Position numbers and translations under genes: made by a program. Below, piece after piece: positions 1 to 11,504 of a DNA stretch of 64,000 bases. How positions within the stretch are numbered: position 1 is the stretch's first letter; every line of letters starts with the position of its first letter. Source of the stretch: Cyathus striatus (lineage: Eukaryota > Basidiomycota > Agaricomycetes > Agaricales > Nidulariaceae); the NCBI GenBank assembly GCA_025738555.1, contig JAOVFP010000008.1, positions 1,364,001-1,428,000 of the forward strand, in the 5' to 3' direction. The notes beneath the pieces are model-generated. The model saw only the letters and a list, made by a program, of their open reading frames with translations. It was not told the DNA's origin and did not search any database.

Positions 1-391
1 CCTAAGAACTCCGCTTTTCCAGTAGTATATAAGACTCACAAACCTGCTCATGTAGAACCAAGCAATCCTGTATCGATTCCTTCCGCTATCAGTGCTATTT
101 AGTGTATTCGTGATAATCTATTCAATTTCCGAGTGTAAAAACCCAGTGTGATCTAAGCCCTCCCAGGACCTCAAAGAAGCTTAGTTTATTATTAGTGATT
201 ACAAGCGTTATAGATTACAAGTGAATATTGTAGTGTGTTCATCCCTCCCTTGCCAGGAATCACCTTGTGTATTCTGAAGATATTCCCCCGGACTCGCCCC
301 TGCTTGATTGTTAGCAAGAGTAAGCAATGACCTTTACATAGTTTCGTAGCTATTACTCCCTAGTAACCTTCTTTGCCCTTTTACCACTATC
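1..391. other. No gene seen
   Basis: No open frame with recognisable similarity, no clear terminal repeats and few CG dinucleotides. It leads into the repeat-derived relic that follows and is probably repeat DNA too. Confidence 0.3.
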
Positions 392-811
392 ATTGATAGC
401 CATGACTTTGGTTGTTGCTTCTGCTTGTGGTGGACTATGCTTCAACTATCTTGGTGTATCCTTCCAAGTGGAGAATACAGTAAAGATGCTCCTGCCAAAA
501 AAACATGGTCTGCACTTCAAAAAGGGAGTGCTGCTGGTATGCATACAATCATTATTGGCCTATCATGGTGGACATGGGCACTTAGCCTCTCTGAAAAGCA
601 AGGCGAAAATAATTCAGATCTCCAGGCAATAGTTCAAGACCTTTATTGGGTTCTAAAGCAACTAGGCCAAATGTTACCTGTAAACATCACTCACTCTGCT
701 ATATCCAGTATGTCATTCTACTGGCTGCTTAGTGCATATATAGCTCTCACTGGCATAAGTCCACATGATGATTATAATATCCATCAGATTTCATTCAGCC
801 ATTGTTCTTAA
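392..811 (+). pseudogene. Relic of a repetitive Agaricomycete ORF (C-terminal part)
   Basis: The frame read from 425 contains a WW-T-LQ-W segment, then a conserved-looking W-x2-LQKG-x2-G stretch and a GLSWW segment about 45 residues later, with a final helix rich in Asp, Leu and Trp. This spacing resembles the C-terminus of a hypothetical protein that is highly repeated in Agaricomycete genomes and often sits in transposon-rich DNA. There is no upstream ATG in this frame: the displayed start is a TTG, and the neighbouring frame from 393 only overlaps it. It is best read as a truncated fragment, not a working gene. The function of the family is unknown to me, and the call rests on pattern recognition alone. 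Confidence 0.4.
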
Positions 812-1332
812 GTCATCCCAACCTTCAACAAGTTGCTAACTTTACAGTTGCTACAGTCTCAACATCCAGCTAATTATGTATGTGCATCATAATGCTCTAA
901 TTTCTACTTTCTACATTACCTCACTATACATATTCACTATGGGTTTCAACATGCATAGGTTTCCAGCATATTTATGACATAGTCAGTAGTCAGCTACATC
1001 ACACTTTCTTACTTTATATGACCTTTCTTAGTTCCCCAATAGTCAGTACTTTTTAGATATGGACAAAGCAATCAGATCAGAGATTCAGAATACACATCTT
1101 GTTTTTCAGGTTTTATGGCAATATGCCAAGTTGCCTGTCTGGCATCAAATTAGTAATAGAGCTATACATAACTTGATAGTGTTTCACAGTCAGTTCAGCT
1201 CCCAAATACATTGTATACTCTTGCAATCAATGAATCTGCCAGTATTAATTTCCCTATACCTATGTACCATTAGGCTTGTGTAGGATTTCGCTTCTACATG
1301 CCATTGATTTTATTTATTTTATTATAAAGAAT
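812..1332. other. Non-coding, AT-rich
   Basis: Short ORFs only (for example 1059-1283 on +), none with composition or motifs suggesting a protein. Very few CG dinucleotides, consistent with repeat DNA. Confidence 0.3.
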
Positions 1333-2920
1333 AGGGCCGGCAAGTGGCAGGGCCCACTACCTCCTCATTTAACAGACAATTACCATTAGAAATACAACTT
1401 GTTGTGGGGAAAAGTTTATATGTCCGAGAGACACAATCTTGCCACCAGCTTTCATCAAGTTGGTAGCAAAGAACTCCTTGTGTCTTCAAGTGAGCACATG
1501 TATGATTGAAGGGTAGGTTTGCAGTTAAGAGATTTGAGGTGATTGAATAGATATAGCATGTTAATTCTTGACAAAAGGAAATTGACAAGAAAAGGAGTGT
1601 AAATCAGAGATGGAGTGTACAAGGGAAAGTGTTTGAGGGGAAAGAGAGGATGACGAGAAGTGTAGGGATAGGATAAATGTAAATAGAGAGAAAGGAAGGG
1701 TAGGAAAGATGGGCCACGAGCATGAGTCCCTTCCTCAATTGTCGCATCCACCTACATCATGACTATGACTAGCGTCAGTCACTCTTCCCATCTCGTACAC
1801 ACGATTGAGCATGCAACATGCTCAATCATGGTGCAAGCATTACAGTACCACCCACTGTCTCCACCTCCATTCCTAGTCCAAAGACACCACTCGCACAAGT
1901 AGTCGAGTCAAAGGAGAGCTCACCCTCCCTCCATGCCATCTACGCCCTCCTCTCCTATCATATGTGAAGCCCAGCAGTTTCATGTAGTCAGCTGCTTCAG
2001 TACATGTGCACCACATCAATGCATAATGTATATGTCCCTGCACAATGAGTGTGTGTGTGATTGAAGGGTGCCTTTGCAGTGGGTGAACTGGAGAGGGGGT
2101 TAGCACTTGCATGAAATGAGAGGAGAGGAAGGGAGGAGGATGGAGGACAGAAAACAGAACAAAGAACAGAAGAAAGAAGACATGGTGAAGGAAGAGAATA
2201 GATGAGTTAAAGAGAGAAGATGAGAAGAGGCTCATTTACATACATTTCTTGACCTTGACCCTGGCCCATCTTACTTTAAGTTCCCAGCACCAGCACCTGT
2301 CCCATTCATATCTTCATACTGATTCACTAGGCAATCACACCACATTCCCAGGGAAGACTCGACCATATTCTGTCATGCCCTGGAGGGCTGTTTGGTGCTT
2401 GTCATCTCCCATTTGCTTTCGATCTCGGAGAGTGAGATGAATTGAGGTGGGGTACTGCTGGGAAGGGGTTAGTGGAGTGGAGCCAGGGGAGAGAGGTGAA
2501 GAGAAGGGAAGTGAAGTGAAGAAGGAATAAGAAGAGAGTGAAACAAATGAACAGAATGAATGAATGGGATAGGTAAGAGGAGAGAAAGGACAGTAAACAA
2601 GGAGGGGTATGAGAGGAGAGGAATGAAGGGAATGAGGGGAGGGACAAACCAAAGGACATGACCTCAATTGGCTACGTTATCGTTTTGCAAAGGCAACCAG
2701 TGGTTAAGTATGTGGCGAAGAGTGACAGATGTTGACCCTCACTATCTGAATACAAAAATCAGCAAGGAGAGGATCTGAGATGAGTGAATTCATCAGCAGT
2801 CACAGGATTGTCACAGGCTCCAGCCAATCAGGCTGAGATCCTGTTCACAAACCTGTAAATAGCCTTATAGGGAAATCAGATGTCCCTATAACCCAACTAC
2901 CTTAAAAGGTAGTGGGAATA
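1333..2920. mobile_element. Short element sharing both ends with the 9.6-kb KDZ element
   Basis: The left edge (AAGTGGCAGGGCCCACTACC at about 1342) recurs at about 52003. The right edge (CCCTATAACCCAACTACC, then TTAAAAGGTAGTGGG, at about 2883-2916) recurs at about 61598-61632. Both edges contain the inverted core CCCACTACCT/AGGTAGTGGG. The 1.6 kb between them has no transposase; its minus strand is pyrimidine-rich, like parts of the large copy. I infer a non-autonomous derivative mobilised by the KDZ transposase. No target-site duplication could be fixed, so the exact termini are uncertain. Confidence 0.45.
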
Positions 2921-2934
2921 ATCATTAATTTACT

Positions 2935-3335
2935 ATCGATCTCCATGTACATGATTTCCTATTGGAATATAAAAATTTAATAGATAAACCATTGATTTCA
3001 TTCTATTTCAGACCATTGATTTCTTTCGATGATTTCAGAGAAGTTGATTTCATACTATTGACTTCGAACCACTGATTTCGGACCATTGATTTCGGACCAT
3101 TGATTTCTTTCAATGATTTCAGAGAAGTTGATTTCATACTATTGATTTCGGACCATTGATTTCGCAGTGTTGACTTCTTTCATTGATTTCATAACATTGA
3201 TTTTACACACTTCAACTGATTTCTTGTCATTGATTTCGTACCATTTATTTTTGATTGATTTCTTGTCTAGTTATTATCGATTTCGTATGCACAACGTACC
3301 AATGGTTCATACTTGTATACAATGATTTCAAATAC
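2935..3335. repeat. TTGATTTC-rich tract
   Basis: The words ATTGATTTC and TGATTTC recur about every 15-25 bp, with phrases such as GACCATTGATTTC and AGAAGTTGATTTC repeated. The same word dominates the foldback element at 42420-44182. The tract abuts the right edge of the 1.6-kb element. Confidence 0.6.
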
Positions 3336-3890
3336 AATGTCCATTGATCACAGTGCATATGTTATAATCCAAAATGCGCTCAATCAAGCTCCCGGTGACC
3401 AAACAGTTCGCAGCCCCAGTGCTTACCGGCAGCGATCTATCAGAATCGAAGCCACGACTCCCTGAGTATCATCGGATAGTCCAATTGGCGGTAGCTCGTG
3501 ACATTACATGATTCGGTGTTTGGTCAGACTTACGCTTCGAGAACTCAATCATCTTCGGTACTCTCGACTTCTCTCTGGTCTATTCAACACAAACAGTAGC
3601 TACACATACGAGGGTACGATTCCATTCTATATCTAGTGTACTAACCTACGTGTATTCACAGGAATAGACCAACACTACGGTTCTCAGCAAACCTTAACAA
3701 AAGCCCGTGGAGTTCGCGAAAGAACTGCACGGTATTGGCTGTGAAGATTGAGCTGGCGATATGGCGAAGCTTCATTTATCTCCGCAAAGGCTGCCGGGCC
3801 GGACACAACTTTCCAGTGTGCACAGAACACTTCCCATTACATTATAATGTCAATCCCTCCAACATCAGAGTGGTAGGTCTAGCCAGTGAA
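3336..3890. other. Intergenic, likely 5' region of the CVNH gene
   Basis: No coding frame. CG dinucleotides become frequent here, unlike the repeats to the left, which marks the change to host gene space. Confidence 0.35.
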
Positions 3891-3896
3891 GTTTGG

Positions 3897-3903
3897 ATAT
3901 AAA
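3897..3903 (+). promoter_or_regulatory. TATA box of the CVNH gene
   Basis: TATAAAG lies about 100 nt before the ATG at 3999, which would give a 5' leader of roughly 60-70 nt. Confidence 0.45.
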
Positions 3904-3998
3904 GGGTGAGAGGTACCATAGGACGAACACCATATCGAACTTACTACTGTTCGGACTTCCCACTTTCACGTTCTCATTTTATTCCACGTTCATCATTC

Positions 3999-4659
3999 AT
4001 GGCCCGCTTTATCCCTCTCATCTACATCGTCGCCACTGCGATTTGCTCTGTCACTGCTGCCGCTGTAGCATCCGCCAATACTTCAAGCACCATCGAGACC
4101 GAGAAGCCCTTCTTCGCCGCTCTCTATCCTAGTAGCGGAACTACTGTCGTTCTTGAAGGACCTGCTGCCACCCACGTCCCCAGATCCAGCAACAACACTA
4201 CCGAGGCAAGTGCTAGTGGAGGGTTTACCCAATCCTGCACCTGGTGGGGTGGAACTTATGGTACTGTCGGTTCCAACTATGTTGCCACCCTCCAAGCCAC
4301 CTGCCGCACCACCACTGGCGCATCCACGACTACCTCGCTTGACTTGAACAAGTGCATCATTAATGCTTCTGGCTATTTGCGCTGCCAAACCAAGTAAGCA
4401 TTGTCACATTGGCCATAGAGAATAGTTGAGTTTATTATATCATGCGCAGCGGTGGATTCCTTGGTTCTTGTGAACCCACCAACTCACCCTCAACTGGAAA
4501 TGCCTACCTCCAGGCCACTTGCGGTGATGGTCAAGGAGGATATGACCGTGCATCATTTGATCTCAGTACGTTTTATATCTATCCTGAGTTCTGGTGGTGG
4601 TTAATGAGTCTTTCGTAGACACTTGCGTCGGGAACTCGAACGGTGTATTGGTTTGCTGA
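3999..4659 (+). CDS. Secreted cyanovirin-N homology (CVNH) protein
   Basis: Three exons (3999-4393, 4450-4565, 4619-4659) join to 183 codons and a TGA stop; both introns are GT..AG, 56 and 53 nt. The ATG was chosen because it starts a signal peptide (hydrophobic Ile/Val/Ala core, Ala-rich end at about residue 25); an in-frame ATG at 3906 would put 31 charged residues ahead of it. The mature part has a Ser/Thr/Asn-rich linker, then two CVNH-like repeats. Each has the GGF-x2-SC opening, an ATC near the middle, an S/F-LDLN segment and a closing N-x-NG/ASG-x-L turn. CVNH domains are small carbohydrate-binding folds with an internal two-fold repeat; fungal members are presumed sugar binders. The secreted location and lectin role are inferred; the ligand is not visible from sequence. 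Confidence 0.82.
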
Positions 4660-5303
4660 GAATAAGCGGGGCGATTATTTTTCGTGCTAAGTAGTTTGTG
4701 GCTTAAAATATTTACTGTTTGGACACGCACTACTTCGACGAGATTGGCTCGAGAGATGGTTACGAAATCGGGCGCTTGCCAGGGGCCACCTCATCTACAC
4801 AAGTTATGCGCGAAGTTCTTAGTGAATGAAATGAAATATAGGGTGCTTAGCGACGCTCTGTGAGAGGGAAAACATAATGGAAAGCCAATAGCGAACATTG
4901 ACATACAGACCAGGGAGGTATGTTAATGCAGTGGTTTTAGGGGTATCCCAGAAACGCGTAAAAACATGTGTCCAAACACACTGAACCCCCCCCGGCCCTC
5001 TCCTTCACACTCGGACTAACAAGCGTATGGACAATCTTCTCCACTCGAATCGTCTCAGACCTTAACCCCCCGGACTTCGTCAGGGTTGGATGAAGCTGGA
5101 CTCGTTTTTTTGTATATACTGGAACGCACTACGCTATGTTCATATCAAACCATTCACCATAAACCCCGGCATCTCGATAACTTTTTTACACAAAGAGACA
5201 GAAATATACATATCTAAAGATCATAGATGTCGCTTTTAATGACTATTATTTTTACTCTTGTCTTCATCACGCAGCTTATCTAGTGGATAGGGAAGAGTGC
5301 TGA
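4660..5303. other. Non-coding, 3' of the CVNH gene
   Basis: No supported ORF. It contains a CCCCCCC run near 4987 and scattered CG dinucleotides. Confidence 0.3.
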
Positions 5304-5395
5304 GTTATGGAAAGTCTAACAGCCACCCTCAATTTCATCAAGTGAAATTGATTTCCGACATCCGGCATCATGGCTATCTCGCTCAGCATTTACTA
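5304..5395 (+). repeat. Copy 1 of a dispersed hairpin repeat
   Basis: ATGGAAAGTCTAAC is followed by a CTCAATTTCATCAA arm that folds on TGAAATTGA, then TTCCGACATCCGGCATCATGG. The same order of blocks appears at 34443 (+) and 36569 (-). Confidence 0.6.
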
Positions 5396-6504
5396 TTTGG
5401 TAACGTTCACATAAGAATGTAACTCCATACCTACTATCTATAGATCAAAAATCAAGTATACAACTATGTATTCAAGCTCTACGATTAAAAATGTAGATCA
5501 GGCAAAGGACTAGGAAACTCGAACGCGTACGGACGAATTCAAAATGTTTCGCTCGAAAGTGATCTTGGCTATTACGTAATACGATCTTCAACATCTTGAG
5601 TTGCTGAATAATCCGCGTCTCCGTTCCCCTGCTACTCTCCGGGCTCTCTAATTCCTCCTCTCAGCCTCTCTCTTCATAGACTCGTGGACAGGGATCGCCG
5701 AGGAAAGTCATTTTTCGCAGAAAACACCTACTTCTCCAACTCTGGTGCGGCACTTGACGATTGTGCGTATCTCAGGTATATTTGACCATGTCCTCTCCAC
5801 CACCCTCGTTGGCCTCGAAAGTTGGAAAATCCTTCTTCGGACTATTCGTCGACAGTGACTACCACAGAAAACTTATATTCCTCGTGGACGGCTTCATTAG
5901 TTCGGTCCCGCCCTGCGCCCTGCACCCCTTTACCCTCCTACCCACGCATCATAGAGAACAACAATACGACAAGGATTCACTTTTCCCTCCCTCCCTCCCG
6001 ACCCCATGTCTCTGCTATTGACCGGGGCCTTTCGCATGGCTTATAATCCACCTGAAGCGACTTGGAAGACATCACCTACGTCGACACCATGATCTTTTAT
6101 GATACGTTATACAGCCGAATACCTATGCCACAAATGTTTCTTGCCAACCTAATAATAGTACTGGAATAATGAAGAGGAAATGGATGCGGGATACATGCGT
6201 AAACACGAAAGTATCGAAGAGTGCAATTGAGGTTGGGGATGTGATGTAAACATTTAGACCAAGGGAACTAAATGGTAACCCAGCGATTTGTGTCCGATTA
6301 GGGCATATTTTATCCTCCTTGCATTAATCTTTATTACACGTATATGTAGAGTTGTAATAATGTGTATCGTTGTAACTGATGTCGTGATTTGAATTCGTGT
6401 GGTTTTTAAAGGTCGCGGGAAATAGGTGGACACGGGGCGATTTAGTACATCCGGCTATCATTGCGCTGTATTACAATTTGAATTATACATCTTTTTGTAC
6501 ACAT
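5396..6504. other. Non-coding
   Basis: ORFs at 5761-6046 are short, overlap in two frames and are proline/serine-rich without a recognisable domain, so I do not call a gene. Confidence 0.3.
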
Positions 6505-6640
6505 TCCCGGTAGTGGGTTTTGGGGTGGTTTGAATTTCCTTATAAGACAATTTGTGGATCGCATTCAGGATCTCACTTTCTGGCCACCTGATTGGCTGAT
6601 GCCTTTTTGGGAGATTTTGTGATCAGTTACTGTAATGTCT
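6505..6640 (-). repeat. Diverged right end of the KDZ-related element family
   Basis: Read on the minus strand, it has GCCAGAAAGTGAGATCCTGA, then ATCCACAAATTG and an AACCCACTACC end. These blocks match the same order at 61548-61632 and partly at 2845-2916. The other end of this copy was not found. Confidence 0.45.
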
Positions 6641-9195
6641 GTGACTGCTCTCTTGTTCCATTTCTCTTTCCCTCTTTCCCATTGTCTTCCTCTTCCTCTT
6701 CCAGGTTTGTTTGCATTATCACAAAAAAGCATACCACATACATTGGCAGAAGAATAGTATAGAATAGTTAAAATACATTGTAAACCTCAAATGAATTTTA
6801 TCAATGATAAGTACTAGTAAAGGACCTCAGAAATACCAACCCAGCAAAGGTTGTGAACATTGTATAATATCATTCCCACAGAATCCAGTACAATACTTAT
6901 GAGCCATACAAGGCTCATGAGGCAATACAAGTTGGCACAATCCAATCCAATTTATCACAATCTAACTTGGCTTTGGAATGCAGAAGGATGGGCAATGTCA
7001 TAGTGGTAGTGTGTCACATCATGCATGGATACCCAGCGATATTAATTGTTTCTATTCCATGCTACATCAGGAAAAACCCACACTCCTAATTAGGTATCAG
7101 TGAGTGATATGAGTCCGGTTATCGCTCATGGTCATCAAGGAGATGTAATTCGGAGTAATTATACATAGATTCTTTATTGAACAATTCAGTTATACATAAT
7201 TATACTTTGATTATACTTGATTCTAACTTGTCTCTTCATGTAATATATTTTATGTTCACTATACTGAATGCAGCATCATCATTTTTACTTCAATCATACT
7301 TACAATGTAATTATTTACCACTTGAAGCCGAACACACTGCAGTAGTATATACATACACTCCATTCAAGTATTCTTATACTGCACGCAGAAGTAGAACATA
7401 AGTACATTGAACATACAACCCTCAAAATTGGAAAGATCCGAGTTTCCTTCAAAACATTCGTGATTCAGTGATCTGGAAACTGAACTTACTATAATTATGA
7501 GCACCACTTCATCGTTGAATACGTGTTTTCATCGGAATAAAAATATAAAGTCTTGGGCCGGGTCGAGATTTGAGTCTCGCTTGAGTCTCAATTGAGTCTG
7601 GTTGAGTCCAAGTCGAGTCCATCAACACTGGCAAGTCATTTTAAACTCCGCATGGCTCTCGGTACGTTCTATTCCGTCGTTCTAAATCCAAGTCATTCCA
7701 CAACTTTAACCCTCTTCAACCGCTTCCATGACAATCTCCCCAGCCCCCACCCTCCCCCACCTCCCGCTCAACATTTTCTCAAAACTCCATCCCTCCCATC
7801 CCTCGCCGTATTTGCCACTGCCCTTCCAATTAACATCATGTCTCCGTGCTTGCATTGTCGTTCAAGATGCCAGCTTTATTTCTCTAAATGTGCGTTCAGC
7901 ATCTTCCAATGTCTACTAACATGGCTATGTCACTTTATTTAATAGTTAGTGACACAAACTGAATGCAATGCAGATTAGTTGTCTCGTTCCAGGTGAATCT
8001 ATTCCACTCATCTCTCATCTTTGAATGCTCTATTAATACTGTGTTTAGCTTGAGCCTATGGTTGTGGCTGGTTGAAATAGGATGTAATGTACGCAGACTA
8101 GAGGTGACTCCGAATATATTGTTTCAGTTGTTGAGATATGGGTACTAACCAGATCTCTAACAGGTAATATGGCACTTTTGCTGCTTGAACGAGGGCAGTA
8201 CTGGTTGCCAGCTATCGTAGTATTGCTACCAAGGTGTGTTCCCTGCTTGTTATGTGTATGGCTGCGGAATGGCTAATTAAAATTCACATAGTCTATCAAA
8301 CTGTCTCTATGCTGCTGCTTGTAGAGCAGTCGACATATGATATTGGATGTTGATACAGGATAATGTATCGCTGGCATGATGAGAAGGACTTGTAGTGAAC
8401 ATGGGGTAGACACTCGGTCCAGGGTATGAGTATGGTTGGCAGTCTTGAAGTAAAAATAGAGTAGTAATAGCATATCCGCTATGTATATAATAATTTTTAT
8501 ATGATGGAATACATTTTGCTCTTGTGCTAAAATAAAATCTCTTGATTTCGAATAGGTATAATGTCAGATAGTGTATCTTGAAAATGCCATAATTACCGCT
8601 CATATCTTCCTAATTTTACCATTTTCACGGAGGACAAGTCCAAATTCAGAAGAATTTCACCGATTCTACCTATTCTCCCCGTGATGGGTAATTCTACCAA
8701 TTATATTGAATTCATACTAAATTCTCCCTAATTATACAGAATTCTCACTTTGTGTTTTTCCTGATGTAGCCATGCAATGGTGCTTGTATATGCATTGATT
8801 TACTGTAAGCTTATGCACACAGTGTTTGAATTCGAGGTGTATCACCTCTTCCTCTCGATCTTCCCTCCTTCCTTGTGGTCATTCACAACCTCTCACACAC
8901 TCTCCATCTCCGGTTATCCTTCTCTGCTTCCTTTCTTCATGGAGCTAATGAGATATCCATAGCTTAAACAAACTTCATCACAGGCTCACAAGCTCTCATG
9001 GTGAAGGTACATCATCAACATTCTTTCTCATAAAGTTTCTAGGGGTATTCTACTCACTTTGCTAGTTCTGCTGAACAAAGATGTATCTGTCAGAAACCAC
9101 GTATGTCTGTTTGTCTTTCATGTCCTCCTGCATTGCACAGTAATACACCACTACTCATGCTTGTAATGCTGTGTGACTGTCTTTTATCTGATATT
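6641..9195. other. Non-coding, AT-rich
   Basis: No supported gene. The longest ORF (7592-7942, +) lies after a run of GAGTCT/TTGAGTC words and a possible TATA at 7548, but its translation is Pro/Ser/His-rich with no family signal. The remainder holds AATTCT/AATTAT-rich DNA of unknown nature. Confidence 0.3.
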
Positions 9196-9200
9196 CCTTG

Positions 9201-9572
9201 TGTTAGCGACAGACGAGCAAAATACTCGAAGCCGAACTTAAACACTCGAACATGAGAGAGAATGAGTCTTATTGCTAATCTGGAATAAACTAGCACAAGA
9301 ATAACAAACTACTAACTAGAAAGACCGTATTTATAGAAAAGAACCATGAAGTAATCGCATGTATCTTAGCCTACACTACAACGCATGTTACTGTGCTTCT
9401 ACATTAAGAACTCATGTACTACGTATGGCCGAACTGTGCAACTGTGCCCACAGTTATGATGAGTAATGTATGTTGATACACATGGTGTCCGCATTGTAGG
9501 TCATGTGACTGTCACATGACATAGATAAGATATGATTAGATAAAAGATTAGATAAGTGACGAAATCCTAACA
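9201..9572. mobile_element. Solo LTR
   Basis: A 372-bp segment begins TGTTAG and ends CTAACA, and is flanked on both sides by the 5-bp direct repeat CCTTG (9196-9200 and 9573-9577). These are the termini and target duplication expected of one retrotransposon LTR left by recombination between two. A TATTTATAG promoter-like motif lies inside at about 9329. No internal coding domain is present. Superfamily cannot be told from the LTR alone. Confidence 0.85.
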
Positions 9573-9577
9573 CCTTG

Positions 9578-10531
9578 TAGTTTCACTATCTCTTCCAATT
9601 TCAGCATTACACACATGGGCATTGTAGGCGCAGTGCTACTGCACTTAAAATCGTTCATTGATGGTCGCCAGTTTTGACTTTTTATGGGTTTACCCTCATC
9701 CTATATGACATCGGATTTGTGCAAGCAGTCCTGTTGTCACGGCGCTTTCAGTGCACAATATGATTTATGCAGTATGTCTCTATGGACATAGTAGTACAGT
9801 AGATGAAATTTTACCGCGCCTACATTCATTCATTATTTACTCCCAATACCAACTTTTAAAACTTGATTCACTAGTTTCCTCATGTCCTATATCACATTGG
9901 ATACGCACAAACAGCTTTCTGGTCGCAGCCTCTCAGTGCATCTAACAATCTATGTGATGTGTCTTTGCACCAGTCCGTGGTGGCTCTTCTAGTATCGTGT
10001 TGCACACACACCGGCACATTAAAATTGAGGCATTTGTCTTCCTCACGAACTTTAAACAGTGTCATGTTCAAACTTTGTTCAAACCATGGCTCTCACCTCG
10101 GGCTCAGGGTGCCCATCTCTAAGCACCCTCCACTTGCCTTACTCACCCCTCTCCTTACCACATCTCTCCATCCCCTCACTATCAACCACCTCAAAATGCT
10201 TTAATTGTGCATTATTAACACTCAATCGATAAAACCCATACTAAAGTAGCGAAGAAAAGCCCAACATCGCACTAAGTTAGCCGTTTTAGCCGATGTACCA
10301 TGTGTACTCATACCCATCCTCCTTATCAGTTCTAAATACCTATAAGCAGCTCTAAACGAATATTCTGGCAATAGTTCAAAACAGGGTGATACACATTGAC
10401 TCTTTCGATCTTCTATATGACTACAGGTGCGACATGCCCGTAAATAATAAATAGAGATGATAGGTTACTGGTACATAGGACGGATGAAATCCGTAAGTAA
10501 TAGAAAAACTACAATGGCCCGCGAGAAGTTA
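9578..10531. other. Non-coding, 3' of the HMG-box gene
   Basis: Only short ORFs without recognisable features; no repeats noticed. Confidence 0.3.
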
Positions 10532-11504
10532 TTACTTCTGGCCAAAGACGTCATACGCTTCTTTAAACAACTTATCGTACTCGGCATCAAAATAAGACTG
10601 GTCGTCAAAATACTCGGGAATACTAGAGGGGAGTACAAAATCCGAGCTTGACATTCCTCGAGATGGTAAATTGGCTCCAGAGTTGTAGTCTGTACGGTAG
10701 TGACTCGAGCTATCGTTGAAGTAGTAAGGGTGTAGATCAACAACATTCGACTGAGTCGATGGATTGTACCCAGCATTTCCGTGGATGCCAGTTGTATCTT
10801 TGGCATAGGATCGGAATTGGGGCGCATTCTAAACCGTAATCAAAATCCGAACAACTTGCATTACGATAATAGGGCTTACTGTGACTCCATATGATGATTG
10901 TTGCCGATGGAAATCATACGCATATCTGTCCGGCTCGTCCTTAACCAATTTTGCAGATATTGAAGGAGCCTGGGAATATACGCCAGCTGAAGTAGTAACA
11001 TGCCGGTGGTTTGAAGAAGATTGGCCACTGCGTTGTTGTGTGGAATAAGGCTGGGGTCGCGTTTCTGTGGAAGAAGAGGCCATTAATACGAAGATGGAAG
11101 AAAGTTAGATTAAACTGACCACTCCTGACACGGCTAGCATCACTACTTTTATTTGAAATCTTCTCCTTTCGGACCCTTTCTTTTCCTTCTTTCTTTTGTG
11201 GCCGGAAGTGGTAGTCCGGATTCTCGAGTTTGTGCTCAACTTTCTTCTGATTAGCCAGTCTAGAGAAATGATCTTTAACATCGGCCGATTCTTCTTGCCA
11301 CATTTGTCCAATTATGACGGACACCGTTTGTTGCTGAACCTTTTCGCGACGGTGGGTTGCCTTTGCTGCCTGGGATGCTACCATCTCTTTCACTTTAGTT
11401 GATCGATAGAGCATGAAGGCATTGGGGGGACGTGTGACAGGAGACTTGGGCGAACCAACGTTATTGATCGAGTTGGATTTGTGATTGCGTGCTGGGTTAG
11501 CCAT
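10532..11504 (-). CDS. HMG-box transcription factor
   Basis: Three exons on the minus strand (11504-11120, 11064-10880, 10828-10532) join to 288 codons and TAA; the introns are 55 and 51 nt with GT..AG ends. Near residues 24-105 lies an HMG box of the MATA/STE11-like kind: a K-S-P-V-T-RPPNAFMLYR start, an SVIIGQMW helix, and a final LANQKK-x2-H-x4-PDYHF segment followed by a basic tail. Such boxes bend AT-rich DNA in the nucleus. The C-terminal 160 residues are Ser/Gln/Tyr-rich and end with an acidic, Asp/Tyr-rich stretch that could be an activation region. The protein may control mating, development or stress genes, but the target cannot be read from sequence. All splice joins keep the frame, so the gene looks intact. 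Confidence 0.85.

Noticed and set aside
7592..7942. 116-codon ORF as a gene
   Set aside because: Its frame overlaps a second ORF, composition is Pro/Ser/His-rich from pyrimidine-rich DNA, and no motif was found.
10532..11504. Mating-type locus marked by the HMG-box gene
   Set aside because: In Agaricomycetes mating type is set by homeodomain and pheromone/receptor loci, and neither lies nearby.
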